From: Phylloscopus collybita
Lineage: Eukaryota; Chordata; Aves; Passeriformes; Phylloscopidae
NCBI GenBank assembly: GCA_027886175.1
Contig: JAJNNQ010000011.1
Span: 4,836,001 to 4,900,000 of the forward strand
Direction: 5' to 3'
Length of the DNA stretch: 64,000 nucleotides
Shown one piece after another: positions 11,066-21,569 of this stretch. How positions within the stretch are numbered: position 1 is the stretch's first letter; the number at the start of each line of letters is the position of its first letter. The position numbers and the translations under genes were made by a program. The notes below the pieces were generated by a model. That model was not told the DNA's origin, did not search any database, and saw only the letters and a list, made by a program, of their open reading frames with translations.

Positions 11066-13628
11066 TCAGTTCTCACTTAGGATTAGGTTTTCCTGTGGTA
11101 CACAACTGGTTTTCCCATCTTTCTGCATTACCCACCAAGTGTAACCAGGTCCTTGAGCAAAAACAATCCCACGGGTGGGTTCACCTTTGCCCAAGGTGGG
11201 GTTTACCCAAACAGTCTTTTCTAAGATACCTCTCATATGTACCACAGGGACTTTGTCTCCATCCACTGTGTGCAAAGGGGTAGACTGGGCAGGACCAGCT
11301 CGATTAATAGACCCTCGGGTGTTGACCATCCAGGTGGCCTTTGCTAAGTTCACTTCCCAATTTTTGAAGGTCCCCCCGCCAAGTGCTTTCAGGGTGGTCT
11401 TAAGCAGTCCATTGCACCGTTCAACTTTCCCGGCAGCTGGTGCATGATAAGGGATGTGATATATCCATTCAATGCCGTGTTCCTTAGCCCAGGTGTTTAT
11501 GAGGCTGTTCTTGAAATGAGTCCCGTTGTCCGACTCAGTTCTCTCAGGGGTGCCATGTCTCCACAGGACTTGTTTTTCCAGGCCCAGGATGGTGTTCCGG
11601 GCAGTGGCATGAGGCACAGGATAGGTCTCCAGCCACCCAGTGGTGGCTTCCACCATGGTCAGCACGTAGCGCTTGCCTTGGCGGGTTTGGGGCAGGGTGA
11701 TGTAATCAATCTGCCAGGCCTCCCCATACTTGTACTTGGACCACCGTCCACCGTACCAGAGGGGCTTCACCCGCTTGGCCTGCTTGATGGCAGCACACGT
11801 CTCACAGTCGTGGATAACCTGTGAAATACTGTTCATGGTTAGATCCACCCCTCGGTCTCGTGCCCACTTATAGGTGGCATCTCTGCCCTGATGACCTGAA
11901 GCATCATGGGCCCACCGAGCTAGGAACAACTCTCCCTTGTGTTGCCAATCCAAGTCTACCTTGGATACCTTTATCCTCGCAGCTTGATCTACTTGCTCGT
12001 TGTTCCGGTGCTCCTCATTAGCCCGACTCTTGGGGACATGGGCATCCACATGACGGACTTTCACAGGTAGTTTCCCTACCCTGATGGCAATGTCCTTCCA
12101 CTCATCAGCAGCCCAGATTGGTTTTCCCCTACGCTGCCAGTTGGCTTTTTTCCACCTTTCCAGCCAGCCCCACAGAGCATTAGCCACCATCCACGAATCA
12201 GTGTAGAGGTAGAGCTTCGGCCACTTCTCTCTTTCAGCAATGTCCAGGGCCAATTGAACAGCTTTGAGTTCAGCAAGCTGGCTTGACCCACCTTCTCCTT
12301 CAGTGGCGTGTGCAACTTGTCGTGTGGGGCTCCATACGGCTGCTTTCCACTTCCGGTTCATCCCTACGATGCGACAGGAACCGTCAGTGAAAAGAGCGTA
12401 GCGTGTTTCTTCTGCTGGCAGTTGGTTGTATGGTGGAGCTTCTTCAGCCCGGGTTACTTGTTCTTCTTCGTCAGTGAGACTGAAGTTCTCAGCTTCTGGC
12501 CAGTTGGTGATTACTTCCAAAATCCCAGGGCGATTCGGGTTACCAATACGGGCGCGCTGAGTGATGAGGGCGATCCATTTGCTCCATGTGGCATCGGTAG
12601 CATGGTGGGTGGAGGGAACCTTTCCTTTAAACATCCACCCCAGCACCGGTAGTCGGGGTGCCAGGAGGAGTTGTGCTTCAGTGCCAATCACCTCTGAGGC
12701 AGCTTGAACTCCTTCGTAGGCGGCCAAGATCTCCTTCTCTGTGGGAGTGTAATTGGCTTCAGACCCTCTGTAGCTTCGGCTCCAGAATCCCAGTGGCCGG
12801 CCTCGAGTCTCACCTGGCACCTTCTGCCACAGGCTCCAGGACAGAGCATGGCTCCCGGCTGCAGAGTAGAGCACGTTCTTTACCTCTGGTCCCGTCCTGA
12901 CTGGGCCAAGGGCTACCGCATGTGCGATTTCCTGCTTGATCTGGGCAAAGGCGTGTTGCTGTTCTGGGCCCCAGTGGAAATCATTCTTCTTGCGGGTAAC
13001 CAGGTAGAGAGGGCTCACAATCTGACTGTACTCAGGGATGTGCATCCTCCAAAAGCCAATGGCTCCTAGGAAAGCTTGTGTTTCCTTCTTGTTGGTCGGT
13101 GGGGACATGGCAGTGATCTTATTGATGACCTCAGTGGGAATCTGACACCGTCCATCTTGCCACTTCACTCCCAGGAACTGGATCTCTTGGGCAGGTTCCT
13201 TGACTTTGCTCTTCTTGATGGCAAAACCGGCTTCCAGGAGAATTTGGATGATCTTCTCTCCTTTCTCAAAGACTTCCATTGCCGTGTTCCCCCACACAAT
13301 GATGTCATCTATGTACTGTAGATGGTCCGGAGCCTCACCCTTTTCCAGTGCATCCTGGATCAGTCCATGGCAGATGGTGGGACTGTGCTTCCACCCCTGG
13401 GGCAGCCGATTCCAGGTGTACTGCACACCTCTCCAGGTGAAAGCAAACTGGGGTCTGCACTCTGCTGCCACAGGAATGGAGAAGAAGGCATTGGCAATGT
13501 CGATGGTCGCGTACCACTTTGCTGCCTTGGACTCCAGCTCATACTGCAACTCCAACATGTCTGGCACAGCAGCGCTCAGTGGTGGTGTGACCTCATTCAG
13601 GCCACGGTAATCTACAGTCAGTCTCAGT
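11066..13628 (-). CDS. pol: ERVL pol: RT, RNase H, integrase (5' truncated)
   Basis: The frame is open from the break at 13628 to a stop at 11066, over 830 codons without a frameshift. Numbering from the GTG at 13567, RT shows D23 in TIDIANAFF, LPQGWKHSP at 55-63 and YIDD at 85-88. RNase H follows with TDGS (D395), AELKA (E433), YTDS (D457) and VDQAA (D527). Integrase has an HHCC zinc region (H554, H559, C588, C591) and a core with D621, D680 and E716, the D-D35E spacing. Upstream of the GTG the frame continues with an RLTVDYRGLNEV segment of RT. All catalytic residues I expect are present, which suggests a fairly recent insertion, although without gag and a 5' LTR it cannot be autonomous. 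Confidence 0.93.
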
Positions 13629-14061
13629 CATCAAAGTGACGAACTGATGCTCCTAGGTAGGGGGTAGGAGAAGTGGGGCTCGAGGGCTTCCCGCTGAGTC
13701 GGAGGCACCCAGCAGGCAGGGCTGGGCAAGGCGGTGCGGGAGGTGCGGAGAACTTTGTTTGTGTTTTCAGCTCCATCCCGCCTCGGGCCCGGGCCCGTCC
13801 CAGGGCTGTTCCTCATCTGCGGCTTTGCCCTCAGACAGCCCGGGGGCGGGGCCTGAGAGCGCGGGGCGGGGCTGGGCCGTGTGCAGAGCCCGCCCCTTGC
13901 TCGCTGCCATTGGCTGATGGTGCCGTCACTGCTGGCTCCGGCTGCGCGGTGATTGGGCAGAGCAGGCAGAAGGACAGCCCTGGCTTTTCAGGGGCGCCAT
14001 TTTCGGATCCTCGGTGTGGAGGAGGCGGCGGCGGCGGAGCTCGGAGGCGGCCCCAGCGCAG
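13629..14061 (+). promoter_or_regulatory. CpG promoter and first exon of ZNF-1 (promoter copy P1)
   Basis: The GC-rich segment carries GC boxes (GGGGGCGGGGCC, GGGGCGGGGC), two ATTGG (inverted CCAAT) boxes near 13910 and 13950, and a YY1-like GCGCCATTTTCGG. A first exon ends at CAGCGCAG/GTGGGA (donor 14062). The same core recurs at 26525-26990, 35130-35577, 46517-47010 and 49800-50259. In this copy the upstream part is missing because the ERVL junction lies at 13628. Confidence 0.7.
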
Positions 14062-14731
14062 GTGGGAGCCGCGCTGGGTTGTGCCGGGGCTCGGGGCTGG
14101 CTGCGGGCGGAGGGGGCGGCAGGGGGCTCTGGCTGTGGCTGGGTTGTGCCGTGTCCGCGCCGTGTTCCCCGTGCCCTGAGGGCGCTGCGGGAGCGGCTGC
14201 CCGCGGTCTCCTTCCCGCGGGTGCCTGGGCTAAGAGATAATCTGATCGCAGCATCGATGGGAAATGTCGTGGTCCTCCTTTGAGTGGATTGAGTGGTTCT
14301 TATTTCGAGGACAGCTTGTAATCTAATGATGCAATTCAAATTATAAATGCCTCCCCCAGCCCCGGGAGCGTTGCCCCCCCACATGCAGCAGGTGAGCGGG
14401 GAGGGGGATCCAGGATTTTCCTGGGAGTGAATCTTGGTGTTTCTGAGCTTTATTGGGCTAAATGTTGGTGCTTTGGGTTTCTGCAAGGGGCTGAACCTTT
14501 ATGTTTTAGAAGAGGTTTTCTCTGAGTCTTGGTGTTTGGGGAGTTTTTGTTCTGTCTCTTGATGTTTGGAGGACTTTAGGGCTGAATCTTGGTGTTGTGT
14601 AGGTTCTTACAGACACAAGGTGCCCAATGATTTCCTGGGATGAGCTTGGCCAAGGAGGAACGCCCAGCCTAAGGTGCTCTCCTGTTGTTTTTTCACCAAA
14701 CCAGGATTTTTCATTCCCAAGGAGTGTCCGG

Positions 14732-15472
14732 ATGGAGGAGGAGGAAAAGCCCCAGAGCTCCCGCAGGAGGAGGGGCTGGAAACCCAGCCCAGGGAGCTGC
14801 GAGGAGGAAAGACCCGCCCTGTGCCAGGAGGGCGGCCGGAGATCCAGCCGGAGCTCAGAGCTGGAGGAGAAGCCTGATGGAGGGGAGAAGCCCCACAAGT
14901 GCTTGGAATGTGGGAAGGGCTTCAGCTGCAGGTCCAAGCTGATCCAGCACCAGAGGATCCACACTGGGGAACGGCCCTATGAGTGTGGGGAGTGTGGGAT
15001 GAGCTTCAGCCAGAATGGCAATCTTAGGCAACACCAGATGATTCACAGTGGGGAAAAGCCCTACAAGTGTGGGGAATGTGGGAAGAGCTTCAGAGATAGC
15101 TCAGCCCTGATCCAGCACCAGGTGATCCACACTGGTGAAGGACTCTACACCTGCTTGGAATGTGGGAAGGGCTTTGGACTGGGCTCCAACCTGAAAATCC
15201 ACCAGCGCATCCACACCGGGGAGAGGCCCTACGAGTGTCCCCAGTGTGGGAAGAGGTTTCAGACCGGCTCCAATCTTCTCCTGCATCAGCGGATTCACAC
15301 GGAGGAGAGGCCCTTCCGCTGCCCCGACTGCAGGAAGGGCTTCAACCGCAACTCCCCCCTCACTCTCCATCGGCGCATCCACACTGGGGAGAGGCCCTAC
15401 GAGTGTCCTGAGTGTGGGAAGAGCTTCTCAGACAGATCTGCCTTTGCCAGACACCAACGGAGGCACCAGTAA
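14732..15472 (+). CDS. ZNF-1: C2H2 zinc-finger protein, seven fingers
   Basis: The 246-residue protein is a probable nuclear DNA-binding factor. Its exon starts at 14705 after a CCAAACCAG acceptor, and the ATG at 14732 opens [11 protein letters not shown] basic-acidic leader of about 50 residues ([37 protein letters not shown]) is followed by seven uninterrupted fingers with TGERP/TGEKP-type linkers up to the stop. No KRAB, SCAN or BTB domain is visible. Finger helices include [18 protein letters not shown] and RDSSALIQH; the last finger has F instead of L at helix position 4 (SDRSAFARH). It is nearly collinear with ZNF-7 (offset 41103 bp). The frame is open upstream of the ATG to the acceptor, so a longer N-terminus from an earlier exon cannot be excluded. 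Confidence 0.9.
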   Translation: MEEEEKPQSSRRRRGWKPSPGSCEEERPALCQEGGRRSSRSSELEEKPDGGEKPHKCLECGKGFSCRSKLIQHQRIHTGERPYECGECGMSFSQNGNLRQHQMIHSGEKPYKCGECGKSFRDSSALIQHQVIHTGEGLYTCLECGKGFGLGSNLKIHQRIHTGERPYECPQCGKRFQTGSNLLLHQRIHTEERPFRCPDCRKGFNRNSPLTLHRRIHTGERPYECPECGKSFSDRSAFARHQRRHQ

Positions 15473-15559
15473 GGGAAGCCCTGGGAGTGCCCTGAGAGCG
15501 GGAAGAGCTTCGTGCGTTGCTCCAGCTCCATCCCCCGTGGGAGGATCGGCGTTGGATGA
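15473..15559 (+). pseudogene. Relic finger in frame after the ZNF-1 stop
   Basis: Directly after the TAA the same frame reads GKPWECPESGKSFVRCSSSI and closes at TGA 15557-15559. This is a [19 protein letters not shown] finger start with the second cysteine changed to serine and no histidines. The same 29-codon tail follows the other ZNF genes I inspected. Confidence 0.75.
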
Positions 15560-15565
15560 TCCCCA

Positions 15566-15844
15566 GTGACCCCTGTTGGGCAGAGCTCTGGTGATCCCTG
15601 TTGGGAAGACAGCTGGCTGGGGGGGCTCCACATCTTCCTTGCTCTCCATGGGCACCTGGATGAACACAGGGGCAGGAACATCCATAGGGACACAGACAGA
15701 CACTGGGAATTCCTTGGGGAGTGGGGATTTGTTGACTTTCAACCCCAGAAAATCTTTTGTGTTCAATCTTACCTTCTGGTGGCCTCAAGGAATACTGGAT
15801 GGTCTTGGAAGTCTTTTCCAGCCTCTGGGATACCACAGTTTTGA
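15566..15844 (+). other. Shared 3' ORF (92 codons) downstream of ZNF-1
   Basis: A sense-strand frame starting MTPVGQSSGDPC and ending near ASGIPQF is found after six ZNF genes: 15566-15844, 21586-21873 (-), 39834-40127, 44233-44517 (-), 56679-56963 and 62735-63013 (-). Its end overlaps a short CR1-LINE-like motif (GGTTGGAAAAGAC on the other strand). It is most likely 3'-UTR sequence; translation is unproven. Confidence 0.3.
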
Positions 15845-16089
15845 TTTCCTATTACTCAAGGGCATCTTCCGCAGTCAGATGGTGATGAACTGGGGCAAAG
15901 ATCAAGATTTTGGAGACAGTGGGGTGGAAACCCCCCAAAAAAAGGTTCTTCCCTCCCACCCAAGCACATGGATCCTCAGCTGGCACGGACACAGAAATCT
16001 TTTTTTTGGCCTTGATTTGCTTTTCATTTTTCTACATTTCTTTAAAAAAAATCCAAGACTGGGGTAAAAATGAGGGCATTGAACTAAGA

Positions 16090-16310
16090 CCTGGTGAGGA
16101 CATGGGGGGACATAGACATGGAGAGTGACATGGACATGGAGGGGACGTGGCCATTCCTGGGGACACAGGGGGACACGGGCTCAGATGGAGATGTGGGGGA
16201 CAATGACAGGGATGGAAACGTGGTGGGGAGACAGCCATGGGTGAGGCCATGGTGGGACCTGGTCAGTGACATGTGGGGACATGGCCATGGCCTGTGCCTT
16301 GGGGGGAACT
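16090..16310. repeat. GGACATGG-type minisatellite
   Basis: Degenerate GGGGACATGG/GACATGGA units form the stretch. Related arrays lie near 23765-23910, 40380-40480 and 62260-62500, in orientations that follow the larger duplications. Confidence 0.7.
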
Positions 16311-16398
16311 CTCAGGGTCTGTGGGGGATGCTGGGTGTGAGGGAGTTGAGGGTTCCTGGGAGGGACTTGGGGCTTGCTGAGGGCTTTGGGGACCCCAG

Positions 16399-16683
16399 GC
16401 CGAGCGGCTCTGGCAGCGCTGGGAGACCCTGGCGGAGGTTCTGGGGCAGCTGCTCAAGGAGCCCCTGACCTGGAGCCCCAGCCAGGCATTGAGCCCCTGG
16501 AGGGGAATGAACTTCCTTGTCCCCAGGAGGGAAATCCCAGCAGCCCCAGGGTGTTGGGGGCAGCTGAGAGGCCACAAAAAAGAAGGTGAAAGCCAGACAG
16601 AGTTGTCCCCCTCCAAAACTACTCCCCAGAAATCCCCAAACTCATGGATTCTTGCAGGAAAAAGCTGCCAGGAGGTGCCTGAA
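16399..16683 (+). other. Candidate 95-codon exon, leucine-rich helix, unknown protein
   Basis: A GGGACCCCAG-type acceptor is followed by 285 bp open in phase 0 and a GTAAGG donor. The peptide begins AERLWQRWETLAEVLGQLLK, a probable amphipathic helix, then turns polar. The same frame, length and splice sites are kept at 61891-62175 (-). A frameshifted relic lies at 32590-32660. No family is recognised. Confidence 0.4.
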
Positions 16684-16825
16684 GTAAGGGAAAGGAGGGA
16701 TGAGACCCCCAGACTGAGCAGGAGGGGCCTGGAACCCCCAAACCCAAGAATGGATTTCTTGGGTTATGCAACCAAAAATGTGTGTTCTGTTTCATGTGTT
16801 GAAAGCAGCTGGGGAGATGTTTATC

Positions 16826-17597
16826 TGTTGTTGTGGTGGATTTTTATTGTGTTTCCAATTGCAGGTCAGTTTTTATGGTCAGTTTTATACACCACCCAGA
16901 TTTTGTATTGTTACAATATATTTTATCCCTAATGGATTGTTCCTTTTCCCCTGTATTGTTGGTTTTTCCCTGGCTATCTTCCCTAGACCTGCCCTTCCCT
17001 CCTCCTACAGAATTGTCAATCCTTCCCTCACCCTGCCCCTTCTTCCAGACCCTTCCCTGTCAATCCCCCAACCTTCGACGCCCCAGTGGTTGGTTTAAAC
17101 TGTTCCCTCCCCTTGTGTTCTTTCATTGCTCTGTGCATTGTACTCCCCGCCTTATGTTCCTCCCCCATGTCACCCTCATTGGTTGGAAATTGTATCCTCT
17201 CCCCAGACCTCCCCCACTTATCAGCCCCTGCAAGCCCAGGTTCTGTGCCTTTTTCTGTCCCTGACCCTCTGGGCAATAAACACCTTTGGAAATCCCACAG
17301 AAGGCCTCTCCCTGTCCCTTGTCCCTGCCCTGGACACGTGCCACCTGTGCTATAGAGCAGCTGTGCCCTGCAGCTGCACCCCGGATTGCCTGGCTTTCTG
17401 GGGGCAGCCCACTCCTGGCGCCAGTGCCGGGAGCTGGCTGGGCTGAAGGACACCGGCATCGTGTCCTGTCCCCATTTCTTTGCCTGGGAGCTCCTGAATT
17501 TTCTGAATTATAGTAATTTGGAGAGAGGGAGTTTACATTCTCCATTCCAAAGGAGGCTCTGGCTTTTCCTGGCACACACCTGTCTTTCAAACTAACA
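16826..17597 (+). mobile_element. Solo LTR-like element (family LTR1), X1 copy
   Basis: It starts TGTTGTTGTGG and ends CAAACTAACA. An ATTGG box lies near 17180 and AATAAA at 17275-17280, followed by a U5-like end ending GAATTTTCTGAATTATAG and a GAATGGAGAA-type motif. The inverted copy is at 60974-61748. No target-site duplication is visible. Confidence 0.5.
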
Positions 17598-17885
17598 CCA
17601 TTGTCTGAGGTAGTTACAATGTAAAAGTCAGTTATTATATAAAAGTTAGCTATAATATTTATACTATAAAAGCATTTCAGCATTGTACAGTATCTCTTTT
17701 AGCATTTTTCTAAGGCCTATGATATAAAATCAATTTATTACACTGCCATTTTTGTCGGCTATGCAGTGCACACACAAACTGATAATGTTACACCAAAAAG
17801 CAGCTGAAAGTAATTATCAATTGCACTGTATCAAAATAATTGTGATCAATGACAATGTGCAAAAGCTGACAGTTGAATGCATAAG

Positions 17886-17960
17886 TCAATATTGTATTGT
17901 CATTGATATTGTCATTTACATTGTCATTGATATTGTCATTTACATTGGCATTGATAATCC
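17886..17960. repeat. CATTGATATTGT simple repeat
   Basis: About six units of a 12-18 bp CATTGATATTGTCATTTA motif lie here. Shorter versions occur near 40620-40660 and 60635-60690. Confidence 0.75.
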
Positions 17961-18241
17961 CCTCTGCTTCAGGCAGCGAGGGGGCTCATTCACCCCCTGC
18001 CCCCGCATCGCTGAGTGTCCCTGAACATCCCAGAGTGTCCCCGAGTGTCCCTGCATGTTCCCTGAGTGTCCCCAGTAAGGTCACCCCAGGAATTCCCATC
18101 AGGATTTGGAACAGTTTCAATGAAAATCTCCGGAACATTCCCGGATTTTGTCTCAAACACCGTGCAGGGAGAGGGGAGGGGACAAGTGACACCAGCCATG
18201 TTCCCGATGATGCCATCACCCCAATGATGTCCCCAAGCTGT

Positions 18242-20100
18242 TAAGAATGGGGCCAGCAGACCAGCTCCTTTGAAAAGGCCTTTATTGAAAAACAGCGCTG
18301 GGTGGGGGCCCGAGGGGTCGCGCACACGGCCACTGCTCCCGCTGGACGGCGCCGAGGAGGACACGGCAGAGCTGGGGCTCCCGTCCCCACCAGAGTCCCT
18401 GGGAAGTCACTTGTAGGGTCGTGGTCCGGGGCTGTCACACTGGCCCGGTACTGTCCGGTCATGGCGAGGAGTCGGAGGTCTTTAGTTGGTAGCCGGATGT
18501 TCACCACTGTTTTCCTCAGCTGAAGAAGTCACTTTCAGTCTTTGGTGTTGTAATGGCTCGTTGCCTTTGGGGTCTTTACCCTAAAATATTGTCCCATCGT
18601 TCCCTGGTGTCTCCTCATTTGCATGTGCGCCATCTTGGGGAGCAGTGGCAGTGGTTCCCGATGGGAAATGGATGCCGGTGTACAATGGAAGGGGATCGAT
18701 GGAGTGAAATCATCAATAACAGGTAAGTAATTAACGTCCTTTAACATGAACAGGTGTTGTGGTGTGCCTTTAAGGTTTTCAAGGTGGGCTCCCTTTTGGA
18801 GATTCTTCCCCTCCCCCGGGGTAGGTTTTTCCCAGCCAACCCTGAGGGAATGATTATAATACACCGGGTTTACCAAGCAACCTGAGATTCTGCAGGGGCT
18901 GCCCATCGAAGGAATTGGCCCCGGCAGAGAGGGCCCACCCCTCCTCACAGGTGATTTGACCTTTAGGCTGCCCTTTAGCCCTCGGGTCACGCCCTGTCCC
19001 TCTCTGAGAGGTAGGCTGTGTGCCCTCCCCCTTCCCCCTCTCCCAGGTGAAAACCCAGCACAGGCACATGGTCGGGGTTCTGCTCAGGGCAGTCACACGG
19101 TTCAGAAGTGCTGCTGTAACTGGAATAAAATCTCTGGACAAGACTCCTGAGGCAGATCCGTTTCCTTTCTCCACTGATTCATCCAACCCCTCTGAAGGAG
19201 CCATGCAGGATTCATCTTGCTACATTTACCCTGGGTCCTACGTTGCCTGAAACAAGCCTGGACTTGTCCGAGGGGTCTGTGCCTGTGTTAGCAGTGCAGG
19301 GAGAGGATCCTTTTGGGACTGTTATAAATGCACATTTTAGAGCTGGCTTTTCGCAAATATTGAAATGAATGTTATACATATAGTGTAAGAAGGTTTTACT
19401 GTATTTCCTTTTATTTGTGGAATTTAAAAATGTAACAAAGGTATATTTTCAGATTGTAACGAAGTAGAGATGGGGGTTGTTGGTTTTCTTTTTTAACTCC
19501 TCAACTAGATAGAAGACAGAAGGGATGTCTGGAATTCCTGAACTAAAGATTTCTGATAAAGAACAGTGAAGCCTTTGAGAGTTTGAATCTTCAGAAGACA
19601 GATTTCCAACATACATCTAGACTGTGTGGTATCCCACAGGTAAACTGTATGCTTAGGGGGGTCTTGAAACCAAAATGAGTATTTGAATCATGCATTAGCT
19701 TATTTAAATATGTAACACCATGACATTTAAACACCAAAGAATTTAGAATGGGCGGTGTGTTGCTTTTCACCCTCAGCTGAGAAGCTATCATTTTTGTCTC
19801 CTTATCTATTTTTATTCTATTTTATTTTCTTTTTATTAAGCTTATAAATTAATAGAACAAGGTGAAACGCCGTTTTTCACACTGCTGGGACATCTTGCTG
19901 GCCCAGCTTGCTGCTGCCGAGAGTCCTGCAGGGGCACTGGGATGGGCAGCCCCAGGGCTCTGGGAAGCAAAGCCTCTCCTCCATCCCTTCCCGTCCCGGA
20001 CAAAGCCGCCATCACCGCGCGCTCCCCGAGCCCGCGCCACAGCGCCCCCTGCAGCCGCGGGGGGATCATCGCACCTGCCCTGCCCACCGGGAGCCACCAG
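18242..20100 (-). other. Conserved block with CpG start, four ORFs and polyA signal (X1 copy)
   Basis: Read on the minus strand, a CpG-rich start near 20100 holds a GTGATGGCGGCTTT YY1-like site and AATAAA lies at 18286-18281, near the other end. Between them are frames of 81 (20087-19842), 116 (19204-18854), 151 (18990-18535) and 88 codons (18507-18241). The same four frames are kept at 40931-42777 (-) and 58438-60275 (+). No protein family is recognised. It could be a transcription unit or the internal part of an unknown retroelement. Confidence 0.35.
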
Positions 20101-20386
20101 CGCCCCTGCCGGCTGTGCCCGGAACTGCACCCCAGGGGAAAGTGCCGCGCTCAGGGAAGCTGTTCCTGGGCTCCTGGTTCTGTTTGGTATCAATGCTGTG
20201 GTTGGTGGGGTTTGTTTGCCTGGTTATACACACCAGGAAAGAACTGTGATTCCTGACCCCATAGCTGTGCCTGAGAGCCCCTGAATTTTCAAAATTATAA
20301 TAATTCACGGGAAGTGGAGTTTGAATTCTCCATTCCAAGGGAGGCTCCTCTTTCCTCAGCAGACACCTGTTGTTCAAACCTAGACA
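20101..20386 (+). mobile_element. LTR end fragment (family LTR2), X1 copy
   Basis: The plus strand reads CACCAGGAAAGAACTG, GAGAGCCCCTGAATTTTC and ends CAAACCTAGACA. This matches the end of the ERVL LTR at 10322 and the LTR1 family. The 5' limit is not clear because it merges with the CpG-rich part of the conserved block. Confidence 0.45.
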
Positions 20387-20880
20387 CCATGAGATGATCA
20401 TGACCATGACTGTGACCATGCCCATGAGATGATCATGACCATGAGAGGGCTGTGACCATCAGATGACCATGACACAGCTATGAGGTGATCAAGATCATGA
20501 GCTGACCATGAGATGAACATGAAACAACCATGGCCATGAGGTCATCATGACCATGAGAAGACCGTGACCATCAGATGACCATGACACAGCCAGGAGCATG
20601 AGATTGTGTCCATGAGAGGACCACGAGCATGAGGTGATTGTAGACGACCATGAACATGAGATGATGGTGCTCAGGAAATGACCATGACATGACCACGACT
20701 GAGACCATGACATGACTGTGGCCATGAGCTGACCACAAGGTGAACATCACCATTTGATGACCATGAGCATTTCATGACCATGACCATGAGGTGATCAAGG
20801 TCATGAGGTGACCATGAGGTGAACATGAGGTGACCATGACTTAACCATGGCCATGGCGTCATAAAGACCATGGGATGAGC
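20387..20880. repeat. ATGACCATGA-type minisatellite, X1 copy
   Basis: About 490 bp consist of degenerate CATGA/ATGACC units (for example GATGATCATGACCATGAC). Copies lie at 43074-43540 and, inverted, at 57664-58139. Long frames in it (VMVMI, SWSSHG) are low-complexity artefacts. Confidence 0.85.
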
Positions 20881-20888
20881 AAGAGATG

Positions 20889-21569
20889 TGTAGTGGTTTA
20901 GGGCAAATTTGGGAGGAAACCTCCTGAAGGGCCCTCCCTCCCCTCCCCCAACCAGTTCAGTAGTGACTCCCTCAGAGAGAAGTGGAAATAAAAACCTGTT
21001 TATTAAACTTGAAAAGCACTCCCCAGCACAATAAATTGAAAAACACCAGATGACAAGAACTTTGTGCTGCTCTGGAGAGATGACAAATTAGAAAAGAAGT
21101 CCCTCCTGTAGGGGGTTGCTCTATTCTCAGTCCCTCTGGTGCTGGGAAAAGTTGCTGTGCAGGGTAGATCTTGGTGGGCCCCAGGTGCAAGCTCCCCCTG
21201 GTGCTCCCCTGGGTCCTCAGCCTGGGGAGGTTTGAACAGTTCCAAAAGAAGATAAAAAAAAAAAGGGGGAAAAAAGAAAAACAAAAGAGGAAAAAGAAAA
21301 CCAAAGCTTCTACGCCTCAGCCAGATTCATTAACTAACTGAAAACAGAAAAAAACAGACGGAAAAATAACCCTCTCCGTCTCCTGTCTTTGTGTTGTTGA
21401 TTCCCACTAGCAAAGCCAGTCCGGAGGGGGAAGGTTTCCGAAAACAAACTGTGCGCTTCTCCCAACTTTTTACTCTCAGATCCAATATTAAAGGTAGAGA
21501 GTGTAATATCCAGCATAAACCCGTCAGACAGTTGGGGATATCAACATCGTAACACCACACTAGGACACA
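20889..21569 (-). mobile_element. Solo LTR-like element (family LTR3), X1 copy
   Basis: On the minus strand it starts TGTGTCCTAGTG and ends CTAAACCACTACA. AATAAAC lies at about 21004-20999. Copies are at 43545-44216 (-) and 56980-57657 (+). In each case it separates a ZNF 3' end from the CATGA minisatellite. Confidence 0.5.

Larger units (their letters stand above)
10322..13628 (-). mobile_element. ERVL-type endogenous retrovirus, 3' half
   Basis: On the minus strand the order is pol (13628-11066), a purine-rich tract, then one LTR (10987-10322). No gag, protease or 5' LTR is present because the element stops at 13628, inside RT. No env frame lies between pol and LTR, as is usual for ERVL. 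The break coincides with the first base of sequence shared with the zinc-finger promoter copies, so it is a rearrangement junction rather than an insertion end. Confidence 0.85.

Noticed and set aside
20495..20871. Minus-strand ORFs rich in MVMV and SWSS
   Set aside because: They are translations of the CATGA minisatellite.
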